Source: Paracnuella aquatica
Lineage (GTDB): Bacteria; Bacteroidota; Bacteroidia; Chitinophagales; Chitinophagaceae
Length of the DNA stretch: 64,000 nucleotides
NCBI RefSeq assembly: GCF_003332885.2
Contig: NZ_QOWJ01000017.1
Coordinates: 58,024 to 122,023, forward strand
Direction of reading: 5' to 3'
Shown: positions 55,025 through 63,777 of the stretch, piece after piece
How positions within the stretch are numbered: the first letter of the stretch is position 1
Layout of the letters: every line of letters begins with the position of its first letter
Program-made: the position numbers and the translations under genes
The notes under the pieces: generated by a model
Seen by the model: only the letters and a program-made list of their open reading frames with translations
Databases searched by the model: none
What the model was told of the DNA's origin: nothing

Positions 55025-56142
55025 TTGCCAATAACTGTTTTAGTTGCGGAGTTTCCAATCTCCGCTGTTTTGTTCTGGCTACCCAGTTTCAAACTTTGGT
55101 TAAAGAATGTTGTTAGCTTATCAAAGGGAATAACATCCAGCTTGTCGTACAAGTCAACGTGAACAGCGTTCGGAATTATCATTAACTCTTTTGGCTCTGC
55201 CGCAGCTTTATAAATGTCCTCACTGAAATACCTGGAATGTGCATTTTCGCCAGCTATCAAAAGCATTGGTCTTGGTGATATTTCCTTTAGGTATGTTAGA
55301 ATTGGCATATTCATCAACGACAATGACGATGTTGCTGCCCAAGCTCCATTTGAGTTTATCGAACGAGGGTGAAAGCCCCTTGGTGTTTTGTAATAGTTCT
55401 GATATTCTGCAATGAATGCAGGTTCCTTACCTGTCAATTTATTTGGCAGGCTTCGTGAACTATCATAGAATGGTGTTCCGTTTTCAGCATCTTTCCATCG
55501 CTGTTCTCCGAGTTGTTCTAATGTTTTAGTTCGTTGTTCCAATGTAACTACGTCATTGTACCCTTTTGAAGTTACTCGTGTCATATCGTACATGCTGGTT
55601 GTGGCAACAGCTTTTACACGTTTGTCAATGGCTGTAGCGTTTAATGCAAAACCACCAAAACCACAAATTCCGATGATACCAATTTTATTCCTGTCAACAT
55701 TCTTTTGTAAGCCTAAGAAATCAACTGCTGCACTGAAATCTTCCGTATTAATGTCCGGTGAAGCAATATTTCTTGGTTCGCCGCTGCTCTCGCCGGTATA
55801 GGATGGGTCGAAGGCAAGTGCAGCAAATCCACGTTCTGCCATTTGATTTGCATACAGTCCGGAAGATTGTTCTTTAACCGCACCAAAAGGACCACTGATG
55901 GCGAGTGCAGCCAAAGGTTGAGCCCCATTTTTTGGCAGATATAAATCGCCTGCTAAGGTGATACCATAACGGTTCTTGAAGGTTACTGCCTGCCGGGTAA
56001 CTTTATCGCTTAGCTTAAATGTATAATGCTCTTTTTCTTCTTCTTGTTTCATATTTTTTGTGTTTAGACTATTCGATGTTTGAGAATATGTCTGTCCTAC
56101 TATAAAAAGTGACAGAAGAAATCCTACAGTTGTCTTTATCAT
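55021..56142 (-). CDS. Secreted alpha/beta hydrolase, copy 2
   Basis: A 373-residue paralogue of the next gene: signal peptide, TFKLSDKVTRQAVTF, YGITLAGDLYLPKNG, nucleophile elbow IGICGFGGFA (the usual Ser is Gly here: G-I-C-G-F-G, whereas copy 1 has C-G-S-G), NAVHVDLYDKLD. The missing Ser at that position deserves notice. The C-terminal tail is longer than in copy 1. Confidence 0.82.
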   Translation of the reverse strand: MIKTTVGFLLSLFIVGQTYSQTSNSLNTKNMKQEEEKEHYTFKLSDKVTRQAVTFKNRYGITLAGDLYLPKNGAQPLAALAISGPFGAVKEQSSGLYANQMAERGFAALAFDPSYTGESSGEPRNIASPDINTEDFSAAVDFLGLQKNVDRNKIGIIGICGFGGFALNATAIDKRVKAVATTSMYDMTRVTSKGYNDVVTLEQRTKTLEQLGEQRWKDAENGTPFYDSSRSLPNKLTGKEPAFIAEYQNYYKTPRGFHPRSINSNGAWAATSSLSLMNMPILTYLKEISPRPMLLIAGENAHSRYFSEDIYKAAAEPKELMIIPNAVHVDLYDKLDVIPFDKLTTFFNQSLKLGSQNKTAEIGNSATKTVIGK

Positions 56143-56154
56143 ATTTCTATTGCT

Positions 56155-56730
56155 TTAATTAATTGATTTAATGACTTTCGCCGGCACTCCGCCCACAATG
56201 GTGTTGGCAGGTACATCTTTAGAAACTACTGCACCCGCAGCAACAACACTGTTTTCACCAATGGTTACTCCGGGTAGTATAGTAGCACCTGCACCTATCC
56301 ATGCATTTTTCTTGATGTGAATATGACCAGGTACGAGTGATTGCCTATCGGCGTGATTAATCGGATGTCCTTCGGATAAAAGGCTGACTTTGGGAGCAAT
56401 CAGTACACCATCTTCAATGGTAATTCCGCCTAAATCAAGGAATACACAATCAAAGTTGATAAAGACGTTCTTACCGATTTTTGTGTTCTTACCATAGTTG
56501 ATGTACAGCGGTGTAAATACAGCAACGCTTTCGTCAATCGTTGAACCTGTGATTTGGCTTAGGACATCCCTAATTTCTGCCGGGTCAAAGGAGTTGTTTA
56601 GCTGAACCAACAACTTCTTGGTAGCATAAGACGCATCCCGCAATTTGTAGGCTTCAGGGTCATTAGGCGGGATGGTTTCGCCATTTCTTAGGCGTTCAAA
56701 AATGTCTTTGTTATATTGGTTTGATAACAT
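56155..56730 (-). CDS. Maltose/galactoside O-acetyltransferase-like (LbH) enzyme
   Basis: A 191-residue left-handed beta-helix acetyltransferase: MLSNQYNKDIFERLRNGETI (maltose-acetyltransferase N-terminal), hexapeptide turns NYGKNTKIGKNVFINF, SEGHPINHADR with catalytic His, IHIKKNAWIGAGATILPGVTIGENSVVAAGAVVSKDVPANTIVGGVPAKVI. Uses acetyl-CoA on a sugar or antibiotic. Complete length. A palindrome lies just upstream. Confidence 0.88.
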   Translation of the reverse strand: MLSNQYNKDIFERLRNGETIPPNDPEAYKLRDASYATKKLLVQLNNSFDPAEIRDVLSQITGSTIDESVAVFTPLYINYGKNTKIGKNVFINFDCVFLDLGGITIEDGVLIAPKVSLLSEGHPINHADRQSLVPGHIHIKKNAWIGAGATILPGVTIGENSVVAAGAVVSKDVPANTIVGGVPAKVIKSIN

Positions 56731-56761
56731 AAAGCAAAGGTCTTACAGTTTATGCCCTTGC

Positions 56762-56776
56762 TGATAACGATTATCA
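56762..56776. promoter_or_regulatory. 6-3-6 inverted repeat upstream of acetyltransferase gene
   Basis: TGATAA-CGA-TTATCA, located 32-46 bp upstream of the acetyltransferase ATG and just downstream of the AraC-family gene. Suitable as an operator; no consensus is known. Confidence 0.3.
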
Positions 56777-56794
56777 AACCAATAATTAAGAAAT

Positions 56795-57673
56795 TCAAAC
56801 TTCCTGTAGTCTTAACGTTTTGGGATTTGTGCCGGTTAGTCTTTTGAAAAAGTTGTTGAAATAGGTAGCGTATTCAAAACCAAGTGCATAGGCAATGTCC
56901 GCAATATTCCAGGCGGTGTGCTGTAGCAATGCTTTTGCTTCGCTAACGATGCGTTCGGTTATATGCGTCGTCGTTGATTTGCCCGTTACTTCCTTCACAG
57001 CACGGTTCAGGTAGTTGACATGGACGTGTAGAGCATTGGCGTAATCCTGTGCCGTTTTGAGGCGCAAGGGGTTATCAGCACTCTCAATGGGAAACTGTCT
57101 TTCAAGTAGTTCAAGAAAAACAGCGGTGAGGCGTGAAGCAGCATTTTTATGCTGGTCATAATGTTCTGATGGTTGAAGTTTTAAGGCTTCATGGATAATA
57201 AGATTAATGTAGTTTCGTATCAGGTCATCTTTATAGATATAATCGCTCTTCTGCTCCTCTATCATCTTTTGAAAGATGGTATTGAGAAACAACCTTTGCT
57301 GTTCGTCAATCTTTAAGACAGGTGTACCGCCAATCTTAAACAAAGGAGAATTTTGCAGGCTTTCAGTACGGTCGGAAGATTTGAAAAAGTCTTCAGAAAA
57401 AAGAACAGTGTAACCTACATAAGTGGTGGAAATAGTCTCCCAGGAATAGGGAATGTGGGGATTGCCGAAAAACAAAATAGTGCCTTCCTGCTCAAAACTT
57501 CTATCAGCATAATGGATCTTACTTTTCCCTGTGGTTAGACAGATTTTGTAGAAGTCCTTTCTGCTATACGTCTTTGTGGCGCTGCCATCAGCTTCTATCT
57601 GAAATACATTAAAGCCTTTCAACTTTAGTTCATTGTTGAACTCCGAAACCTGCCGCAGATTTTTGTTTTCCAT
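56795..57673 (-). CDS. AraC-family transcriptional regulator
   Basis: A 292-residue protein with an N-terminal cupin-like sensor region and a C-terminal double helix-turn-helix: LKTAQDYANALHVHVNYLNRAVKEVTGKSTTTHI and AWNIADIAYALGFEYATYFNNFFKRLTGTNP. First gene of the minus-strand cluster; it likely regulates the acetyltransferase, hydrolases and dehydrogenase downstream. Confidence 0.9.
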   Translation of the reverse strand: MENKNLRQVSEFNNELKLKGFNVFQIEADGSATKTYSRKDFYKICLTTGKSKIHYADRSFEQEGTILFFGNPHIPYSWETISTTYVGYTVLFSEDFFKSSDRTESLQNSPLFKIGGTPVLKIDEQQRLFLNTIFQKMIEEQKSDYIYKDDLIRNYINLIIHEALKLQPSEHYDQHKNAASRLTAVFLELLERQFPIESADNPLRLKTAQDYANALHVHVNYLNRAVKEVTGKSTTTHITERIVSEAKALLQHTAWNIADIAYALGFEYATYFNNFFKRLTGTNPKTLRLQEV

Positions 57674-57810
57674 ACAACAAAGTTAAGAAAATCAAAACAG
57701 CAGGAATTGCTAAAATCAAAGAATGATATGCTTTTTCAAGTGGAATGAACAATTCGTTTGGAATAAAAAAAACCAAAAAGGAATCGAACTTATAGCTTGG
57801 TATAACTATC

Positions 57811-57886
57811 CTTTTTTGACCATTACGGTCCCAAACCTTCCCATTTCTGCCCAAAACGGACATTTGTAGCCCCGGCGCGAATCGAA
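57811..57886 (+). repeat. Cargo-delimiting repeat, copy C (diverged)
   Basis: CTTTTTTGACCATTACGGTC, CCATTTCTGCCCAAAACGG and ACATTTGTAGCCCC are nearly identical to copy B; then GAATCGAAC takes the place of the left arm. A counterpart right arm GTTCGAGTT lies at 57951-57959, so the unit may extend to about 57960. Homology to B also starts earlier, at GGAATCGAA (57780). Confidence 0.72.
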
Positions 57887-58316
57887 CATTTTAGTATGTC
57901 GGGAAATGGTTCAGAAATTCAGCAATAGCTTCCAAATCTCCCAGTAATTGGTTCGAGTTCTGTAATGCTTTTTCGACAAGAGTGGCAAATTTTCTGTATT
58001 GTGTGGTGGCTTAGCTACTGCAAGCTGAAGCCAAAAGTAAAAGGTCAGTTATTGGTTAATAACGACAATTGCTGAGTATCTTATTCTTTGGCTGCAAGGA
58101 TTTTAAAAACAGGCTATGTGTTGAGCTTTTTTATTGCCCTGGTTTGATTAAATTTGGCTATAGTTCTTTTCATTCTGTTCCTTTGCCCTTAGCTAAGAGA
58201 TGAGCGAATTGCATTGGAACTTACAGTTAAAATTTCCAAGCTGTTATGAAGCAGTTGGCCTGTGCTTATCGAAGATCACAGCTTCAAGTCGGACACCAAT
58301 TGCGACGCCATTTTAT

Positions 58317-58336
58317 GGTGAGTCAATCGGTGAGTC
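58317..58336 (+). repeat. Short direct repeat near the att fragment
   Basis: GGTGAGTC occurs at 58317-58324 and 58329-58336, separated by AATC. Short direct repeats near a core site can be integrase arm sites, but the evidence here is only position. Confidence 0.3.
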
Positions 58337-58387
58337 TACGATACGAAAAAATATAAGTAGGTGAAAGTCATCTTATTATAAGGCACT

Positions 58388-58409
58388 TTCGAATCCTGTC
58401 TTCCCGACC
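58388..58409 (+). other. tRNA 3'-end fragment, candidate att site
   Basis: The segment from TTCGAATCCTGTC to CTTCCCGACC reads as the T-loop, 3' T-stem and 3' acceptor of a tRNA. The acceptor and discriminator fit a tRNA-Pro (5' CGGGAAG expected). The sequence upstream does not pair with it or form the rest of a tRNA, so this is only the 3' part, as left by tRNA-targeting integrative elements. A terminator and an integrase gene follow. Confidence 0.55.
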
Positions 58410-58412
58410 CTT

Positions 58413-58446
58413 AAAGCCTTGGTTTTCAATAACTAAGGCTTTTTTG
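58413..58446 (+). terminator. Hairpin terminator after tRNA fragment
   Basis: AAAGCCTTGGTT and AACTAAGGCTTT form a 12-bp stem (one G-T wobble) around 6 nt, followed by TTTTG. It looks like the natural terminator of a tRNA gene. Confidence 0.75.
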
Positions 58447-58499
58447 TTTTCTATAATGCGTTCAGGCGTGGTCCGCTGATTTAAAACTTTGGGACGCAA

Positions 58500-59684
58500 A
58501 TGGGCCGCAGAAATTTAAAAGGCACCGTAAGTATTTGTAAAGACAAGAATACAATACGACTCCGGTGGCGTTACAACTCGGAACGATACTCACTCAACCT
58601 ATTCCTTTACAACAAGCAGAACCTGCTTCGGGCAAAAAAAATCGCGTTTACTATTGAGCACGATTTATCATCAGGTGGTTTTGACCCGAGCCTGGATGCT
58701 TATAAAGTTTTAATTGCACCAACTCCAAAGGTGCAACCAACTTCTCATCTCCACACTCATGGTCCTACCCAAAATTGCCTACTTGACGAAAAACAAATTC
58801 AGCCCGCATCACAGTTGAACCTATTCAACGAGTTTGAACAATACATCAAGGCAAAGTCCATGGACCCTTACTCAGATGACCTGTCCAGCTATTACACGCA
58901 GACCAGGGCTATGATTAAAAATTGGGGGAACATTGACCCGGAGCATACTCCAGTGTACCTCAACAAAGAGCGGTTCGGTCCGAAAACATTTAATGACCGC
59001 CGGAATTGCCTGTTCAAATTTTTTAACTGGCTTACCCGAAAGGGTAAAATAACCAGTAATCCGCTGGCGGAGGTAGCAACAAAAAAGAGAGTACGAAACG
59101 CCGACCAGCGCAAGCCATTCACCGAAACGGAGGTGTCAACGATTTTGGATGCGCTGAAATACGACCGGTTCAAAAAGAAATGTTCCCGCTATTCGCATGC
59201 ACAATATTACCCCCTTGTGGCGTTCATGATGCAAACAGGTGTACGTAATGCTGAAGCTGTTGGCTTACAGGTAGGGGATGTTCTATGGGAGTCGGAAGAG
59301 GTGAGAATCTGCAGGGCGCTTGCCCGTACAAGTAAGGGTGCAAATGAAGCTGCACGTAGGGAGAAAGGTACAAAGACCAACAATGTGCGGTTTATTCCAA
59401 TGAATGAATTTCTGTCGGCTTTATTGAAAAACCAATGTGCTGGCAAGTCGGCGACCGAGTTGGTTTTTACAAACCAGGCAGGCCGGATGATCGACGACCG
59501 TATGTTTTTGCGTAGAACCTTTAAGCCCCTGTTAGAAGCGCTGCGGATTCCCGAACGTGATCTTTACGCCTGTCGGCACACTTTTGCAACACGAGCAGTC
59601 CAGGCTGGGTTGAAAGCACATGAAGTTGCATACCTCATGGGCGATAATCTTCAAACGGTAATTGCCAACTACTACCACAAATAA
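58500..59684 (+). CDS. Tyrosine recombinase/integrase
   Basis: A 394-residue integrase: N-terminal Arm-type domain, core-binding SAM-like domain (EQYIKAKSMD...), catalytic domain with the first Arg in MQTGVRNAEAVGL, CRHTFATRAVQAG containing the second Arg, MGDNLQTV where many relatives have GH, and the nucleophile in NYYHK at the very end. The residue three before the second Arg is Tyr rather than His, and the Gly-His pair is Gly-Asp, both seen in some Bacteroidota integrases. The C-terminus ends right after the active-site tyrosine. Immediately downstream of a tRNA fragment. Confidence 0.85.
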   Translation: MGRRNLKGTVSICKDKNTIRLRWRYNSERYSLNLFLYNKQNLLRAKKIAFTIEHDLSSGGFDPSLDAYKVLIAPTPKVQPTSHLHTHGPTQNCLLDEKQIQPASQLNLFNEFEQYIKAKSMDPYSDDLSSYYTQTRAMIKNWGNIDPEHTPVYLNKERFGPKTFNDRRNCLFKFFNWLTRKGKITSNPLAEVATKKRVRNADQRKPFTETEVSTILDALKYDRFKKKCSRYSHAQYYPLVAFMMQTGVRNAEAVGLQVGDVLWESEEVRICRALARTSKGANEAARREKGTKTNNVRFIPMNEFLSALLKNQCAGKSATELVFTNQAGRMIDDRMFLRRTFKPLLEALRIPERDLYACRHTFATRAVQAGLKAHEVAYLMGDNLQTVIANYYHK

Positions 59685-59739
59685 AAAGTATCAATAGGCC
59701 TTCCGGCTTTTTTCAAACATCATATTTAACGTAGGAGCT

Positions 59740-60024
59740 ATGAAAAGTAAAATATCCAAAACGGTAGTTAATAGCAGCACGGTTGCGGCTCAAAAATTGA
59801 TTGCGCCAAGGCCTTTGGTGCCCCAAAGTAAGGAAGGTGCAGACAGATCTTCCGACCCAAAAAACTCTACCGCTAATGAGGAGGTAACAAGAACAACTAT
59901 CGACATCCCCAAAAAAATGTACAAGGTTGTAAAGCGGCTCCTTTTGGAAGAGGATGTTTCCTTCAGGAGCTATGCGTTGGGCCTGATAATGGAAGACTTG
60001 AATAGGCGGGGCCTGAAGCCCTGA
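59740..60024 (+). CDS. Ribbon-helix-helix DNA-binding protein
   Basis: A 94-residue protein: basic/Ser-rich first half, then TRTTIDIPKKMYKVVKRLLLEEDVSFRSYALGLIMEDL, a ribbon-helix-helix (beta strand TTIDIP, then two helices). Such proteins act as antitoxins, partition or recombination accessory factors. It follows the integrase gene by about 55 bp on the same strand. No toxin partner is adjacent. Confidence 0.65.
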   Translation: MKSKISKTVVNSSTVAAQKLIAPRPLVPQSKEGADRSSDPKNSTANEEVTRTTIDIPKKMYKVVKRLLLEEDVSFRSYALGLIMEDLNRRGLKP

Positions 60025-60099
60025 TCAAATAAGTTTTAAGCCCTTGCCATGTTGAAATGTGGTAAGGGCAACTTGTTTTCACACAGCTACATAAGATGC

Positions 60100-63000
60100 C
60101 TAACGCAACAACATTACCTCGCCCTGGTACGAACTCTTTTTCCCATCCAGGTCGGTCATGGTAATCATCCAGATGTAGTTGCCATTGGGTTGGTCCATGT
60201 TGCGGAACCTGCCGTTCCAACCCCCAGCAGCATTGTTAGTCTTATACACTACCTGCCCCCACCGGTTGTACACCTCCATGTTGAAGGTTTTGATAAACTG
60301 CGGATGCTTTACCCGGAACAGGTCGTTAAGGCCATCACCATTTGGCGTAAAAGCAGTGGGCATGATCAGTTGGCAGACACCCGTTGAAACCAGAATGTCA
60401 TCGGTATGGGTGCCACATTCATTTGTTACGGTTAAACGGTAGGTGCCCGGCTGCTGCACTTTAAATATGGGCGCATCGGAGCCATTATGCCAGCGGTAAT
60501 TACCGTCCCTAACAGCCGGCGCAAGGTCAAAAGATTGTCCGGTGCACAACGTTGTGTCGCTTCCCAACGTAAAGCGTGGTGCTTGCCGGTATGCAATATT
60601 GATCGTGTCTGCAGCCGTGCATCCATTGAGGTTTACCACAACGCGGTAGCTTCCAGAATTGCTGACAGTTAGCGCTTCAGAGGTAGCACCATTGCTCCAC
60701 AAATAAGTTGCGCTTGCGTTAAAGGCAGACAGTGCGACGGTCGACCCAGCACAAACGATTGTATCATTGCCCAATGCCACTTTCGGCGATGGCTTAGCAG
60801 TAACCACAATGGTATCAGCGGCGGTGCAGCCGTTTTGACTTACCTGGAGCCAATAGCGACCTGGTTGCGCAATAACAGAATTGCCCGTTGTGCTGCCCGT
60901 GCTCCATTGGTATTGAGCGCCGGGATGGGCAAATGAATAGCGGAGGCTTTGGTCAGTGCAAAGGGCTGTATCCTTTCCGAGATTAAAAGCCGGCAGGCTA
61001 AACTGTTGTACTGTTATGCTATCCCTTTTCACACAACCATTCACCCCGGTGGCTTGAACCCAATAAAGGCCAGCACCAATAAATGTGTAATCCGGCCTTG
61101 TCGTACCGTCCTGCCAGCGATAAGCTGCGATAGAAGGGTGGGAGATGTTTGCACTAAAGGATGCTGCTGCGCATATAGTTGTGTCTGCACCCAGCGAAAG
61201 GGTAGGTAAAGATTTATAAGCAACTTTTATTGTATCATATACAATACACCCGCCTTGCTCAACTTGGACCCAATAAACACCAGCATGCTTTACCACAAAT
61301 GAGTCGAGTGTGCTGTTATCCCTCCATAGGAATGTGGCATTGGGTATACGTGGACGTAACACCAGAGTGCTGCCCTCACATACCGATGTGACCTTACCCA
61401 GGTTAAGTGCTGCGGGTGTTTGAAAAGTTACAGAAATGGTGTCCGCAACAACGCAGCTGCCGTTACTTACCTTGACCCAATATTTACCAGTTTTTTCTAC
61501 CGTGATGGTTGGTGATGTTTCACCGGTGCTCCACTGGTAGGTAGCGTTCGTTATACTTTTCCCTAAAGTCAGTCGACTGCCCAAACACAGGGTGGTATCC
61601 GCTCCCAGGTTGATCCCCTGTGCATCTACATAATTTACGCGAACCGTATCAGACCGGTAGCATCCATTAGGCAACGCGACGCGAACCCAGTAAGTGCCTG
61701 GCGCAGTGACCTGCATAGTGCTTTCGTTTGACCAATCCTGCCAGGAGTAATAGTATTCACCAGTCAGCCCTGGTTTGAGCAGCAGGCTTTCGCCGCTGCA
61801 CAAGGTTGTGTCCGAAGGAAGTTTGTATTCAGGCACACCCTGGATTTGACTTATCGTTATGCTGTCACGCTGCGGGCAGCCATTGTTGTTATACTCAGCC
61901 TGCATCCAATAGGTGCCAGGCTTTGAAACCTTGATGGTTGGTGTAATTGCACCGGTGTTCCAAAGCATGTCGGCATCATAAACACCGGCATTTAATTCAA
62001 GGGTGTCACCAGAACACAAGTCCTGGTCAGGTCCAAGATTAATCAGTGGGGTTGGCAATACAGTCACCTTGATAGAATCGGTCAGTATACAACCATTGCA
62101 ATCGTTCTGGCGCATTTCTACATAGTAGGTTCCGGTTTCGCTGATTTCAAAACTATCCGCCAGGGCAGCGTTATAAAGCTGCCCGGTAAATTCAGATCTT
62201 GCTTTCCAAATAAAGATGGCATTCACTGCCTGCAGCTTCAACTTCAGCTTATTGCCCCCGCAGAATACGGTATCCTTTGGGTAAGCATGCAGCAGCCGTT
62301 TATCGGGATCCTTTACTTCGATCAATTCAGTTACCGTTTCCTCGGGCAAACCTCCTGTGGCGCCAACTGTTGCCGTTATGGTGTATAAACCCGGTGCACT
62401 GAAGCTGTGATGGGGGCGCACAGCATTTGATGTATTAGCAGCACCGCTGGCAGGATCGCCAAAGTTCCAGCGAACGCTTGTTACTGCTTCATTCGAAATT
62501 TTGAAACTGAGTGGCTCGGGAAAACAGCCACCGTCATAAACGATGTTGTTTTGTACGGCCTTGGCCAGTTCTTTATGGTAGAAGGTTGGCGCAATAACGA
62601 TGTTGCCGTTTGCTTCGGGCATCCGGTGCGCATCGTAAAGGAAATTGGCCGAAGTACCAACGCGGTTAGGGTTCTGAATCTGCGAAACGATATAACCGGA
62701 AAAGGGCATGTGTATGCGCTTGTCGGCGCCCAGTTGTATGCGGCCCCAGCTGGCATCTGGTACGCACCGGGCATAGGATGATGACACCAAAACGCTGTAA
62801 TCGGAAAACTGGGAAGAGTCTGTATAACAAAGGTTGTATTGCCGAACCGCTCCAAAGCCGTAGCCGCAGGGCTGCAGGCCATAAATGCGCGACATATAGC
62901 CGGTGTACAATAGCCGGTTGTCGGGAGAAAACTCCACCGACAAACTCGTTTCAAAGTACCCGATTCGTCGGTAGGTGCGCACCATGTTGCTGAGCGTGCC

Positions 63001-63777
63001 GGCGGCTGCATTAAAATTGAATACTTCCGTAAAACTCCATGTTTCAGCAAAATGAAAGGAATGGTCGCGGTAGGCTATGCCAGCAATCATTTTGCCATTG
63101 TGCGATGTTTTCAGATCGCGGAAGATGTAATCAATGGTAGTGGCTACGGTACCGGCATTGCTTTCAACCGGCGTTGTGGAAAGCCCTGCTGTGGTGATCC
63201 TGTAACTGCGGAATGTGGTGGTAGCCATTCGGTGCGTAACAAGCCACCCTTCACCTGGGTTGGCACCTGCGGCGATTGTGAAGCCGGCAGACAGCGCGGT
63301 ATCCACTAATTGGTCGTGTGAAACAATATCACCAGTGCCGCCGTTAAGCGATAGGTCAACTACAGCATATTTCAGCCGCGAGGTGCTGTTGCGGTGGAAG
63401 CTGTCGCGCTGGGCGTAAAATAGGTAATACCTGCTGCTTTGAGGTATTGGAAACGCCAGCATCTTATCGTCCGAGCCAAGGTTTATGTTGGATGCCCCCG
63501 GCATGACCCGTAAATTTTTGTCGAAGACCTTTTCGCCGTCCGACATGAAAATCAAATTACCATTTGCATCAGAAATGGATGTAGAACCGGCAACCGGCTT
63601 GGGCACGGTAGAAAAATTGGGATACGGGGCATTGGCAATGCCTGAAGGCGTGACCTTCATGCCACTTCCGTGTAAAAACCAGTTTGCGGTTTCCTGCTGT
63701 GCCGATCCAGTATATGCGCAAGCACACAAAGCCCAGGTGAGCAGGAATAAAATGCAGGACCTCATAAGCAACAGCAA
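60100..63777 (-). CDS. Large secreted gliding-motility-type protein with PKD and repeated domains
   Basis: A 1225-residue cell-surface protein. Signal peptide (SCILFLLTWALCACAYTG), N-terminal about 430 residues with a beta-propeller-like pattern, a PKD domain (VRWNFGDPASGAANTSNAVRPHHSFSAPGLYTITA, about 440-520), then nine Ig-like repeats of about 75-80 residues each opened by a pattern (N/S)LGxDTTLC and ended by YWVxVxxxGCxxxDTI, and a C-terminal CHU_C/T9SS-type domain (PTAFTPNGDGLNDLF...VYNRWGQVVYKT). Adhesion or matrix binding is likely. A start at 63765 is equally possible. Not obviously part of the mobile region. Confidence 0.85.
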   Translation of the reverse strand: MLLLMRSCILFLLTWALCACAYTGSAQQETANWFLHGSGMKVTPSGIANAPYPNFSTVPKPVAGSTSISDANGNLIFMSDGEKVFDKNLRVMPGASNINLGSDDKMLAFPIPQSSRYYLFYAQRDSFHRNSTSRLKYAVVDLSLNGGTGDIVSHDQLVDTALSAGFTIAAGANPGEGWLVTHRMATTTFRSYRITTAGLSTTPVESNAGTVATTIDYIFRDLKTSHNGKMIAGIAYRDHSFHFAETWSFTEVFNFNAAAGTLSNMVRTYRRIGYFETSLSVEFSPDNRLLYTGYMSRIYGLQPCGYGFGAVRQYNLCYTDSSQFSDYSVLVSSSYARCVPDASWGRIQLGADKRIHMPFSGYIVSQIQNPNRVGTSANFLYDAHRMPEANGNIVIAPTFYHKELAKAVQNNIVYDGGCFPEPLSFKISNEAVTSVRWNFGDPASGAANTSNAVRPHHSFSAPGLYTITATVGATGGLPEETVTELIEVKDPDKRLLHAYPKDTVFCGGNKLKLKLQAVNAIFIWKARSEFTGQLYNAALADSFEISETGTYYVEMRQNDCNGCILTDSIKVTVLPTPLINLGPDQDLCSGDTLELNAGVYDADMLWNTGAITPTIKVSKPGTYWMQAEYNNNGCPQRDSITISQIQGVPEYKLPSDTTLCSGESLLLKPGLTGEYYYSWQDWSNESTMQVTAPGTYWVRVALPNGCYRSDTVRVNYVDAQGINLGADTTLCLGSRLTLGKSITNATYQWSTGETSPTITVEKTGKYWVKVSNGSCVVADTISVTFQTPAALNLGKVTSVCEGSTLVLRPRIPNATFLWRDNSTLDSFVVKHAGVYWVQVEQGGCIVYDTIKVAYKSLPTLSLGADTTICAAASFSANISHPSIAAYRWQDGTTRPDYTFIGAGLYWVQATGVNGCVKRDSITVQQFSLPAFNLGKDTALCTDQSLRYSFAHPGAQYQWSTGSTTGNSVIAQPGRYWLQVSQNGCTAADTIVVTAKPSPKVALGNDTIVCAGSTVALSAFNASATYLWSNGATSEALTVSNSGSYRVVVNLNGCTAADTINIAYRQAPRFTLGSDTTLCTGQSFDLAPAVRDGNYRWHNGSDAPIFKVQQPGTYRLTVTNECGTHTDDILVSTGVCQLIMPTAFTPNGDGLNDLFRVKHPQFIKTFNMEVYNRWGQVVYKTNNAAGGWNGRFRNMDQPNGNYIWMITMTDLDGKKSSYQGEVMLLR

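Larger units (their letters stand above)
57674..58499. other. 825-bp intergenic region with repeat, att fragment and terminator
   Basis: Gene-free by inspection. From left to right: repeat copy C, AT-rich sequence, an 8-bp direct repeat pair (58317-58336), the tRNA 3'-end fragment (58388-58409) and a terminator hairpin (58413-58446). This is the most likely recombination border in the window. Confidence 0.55.
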
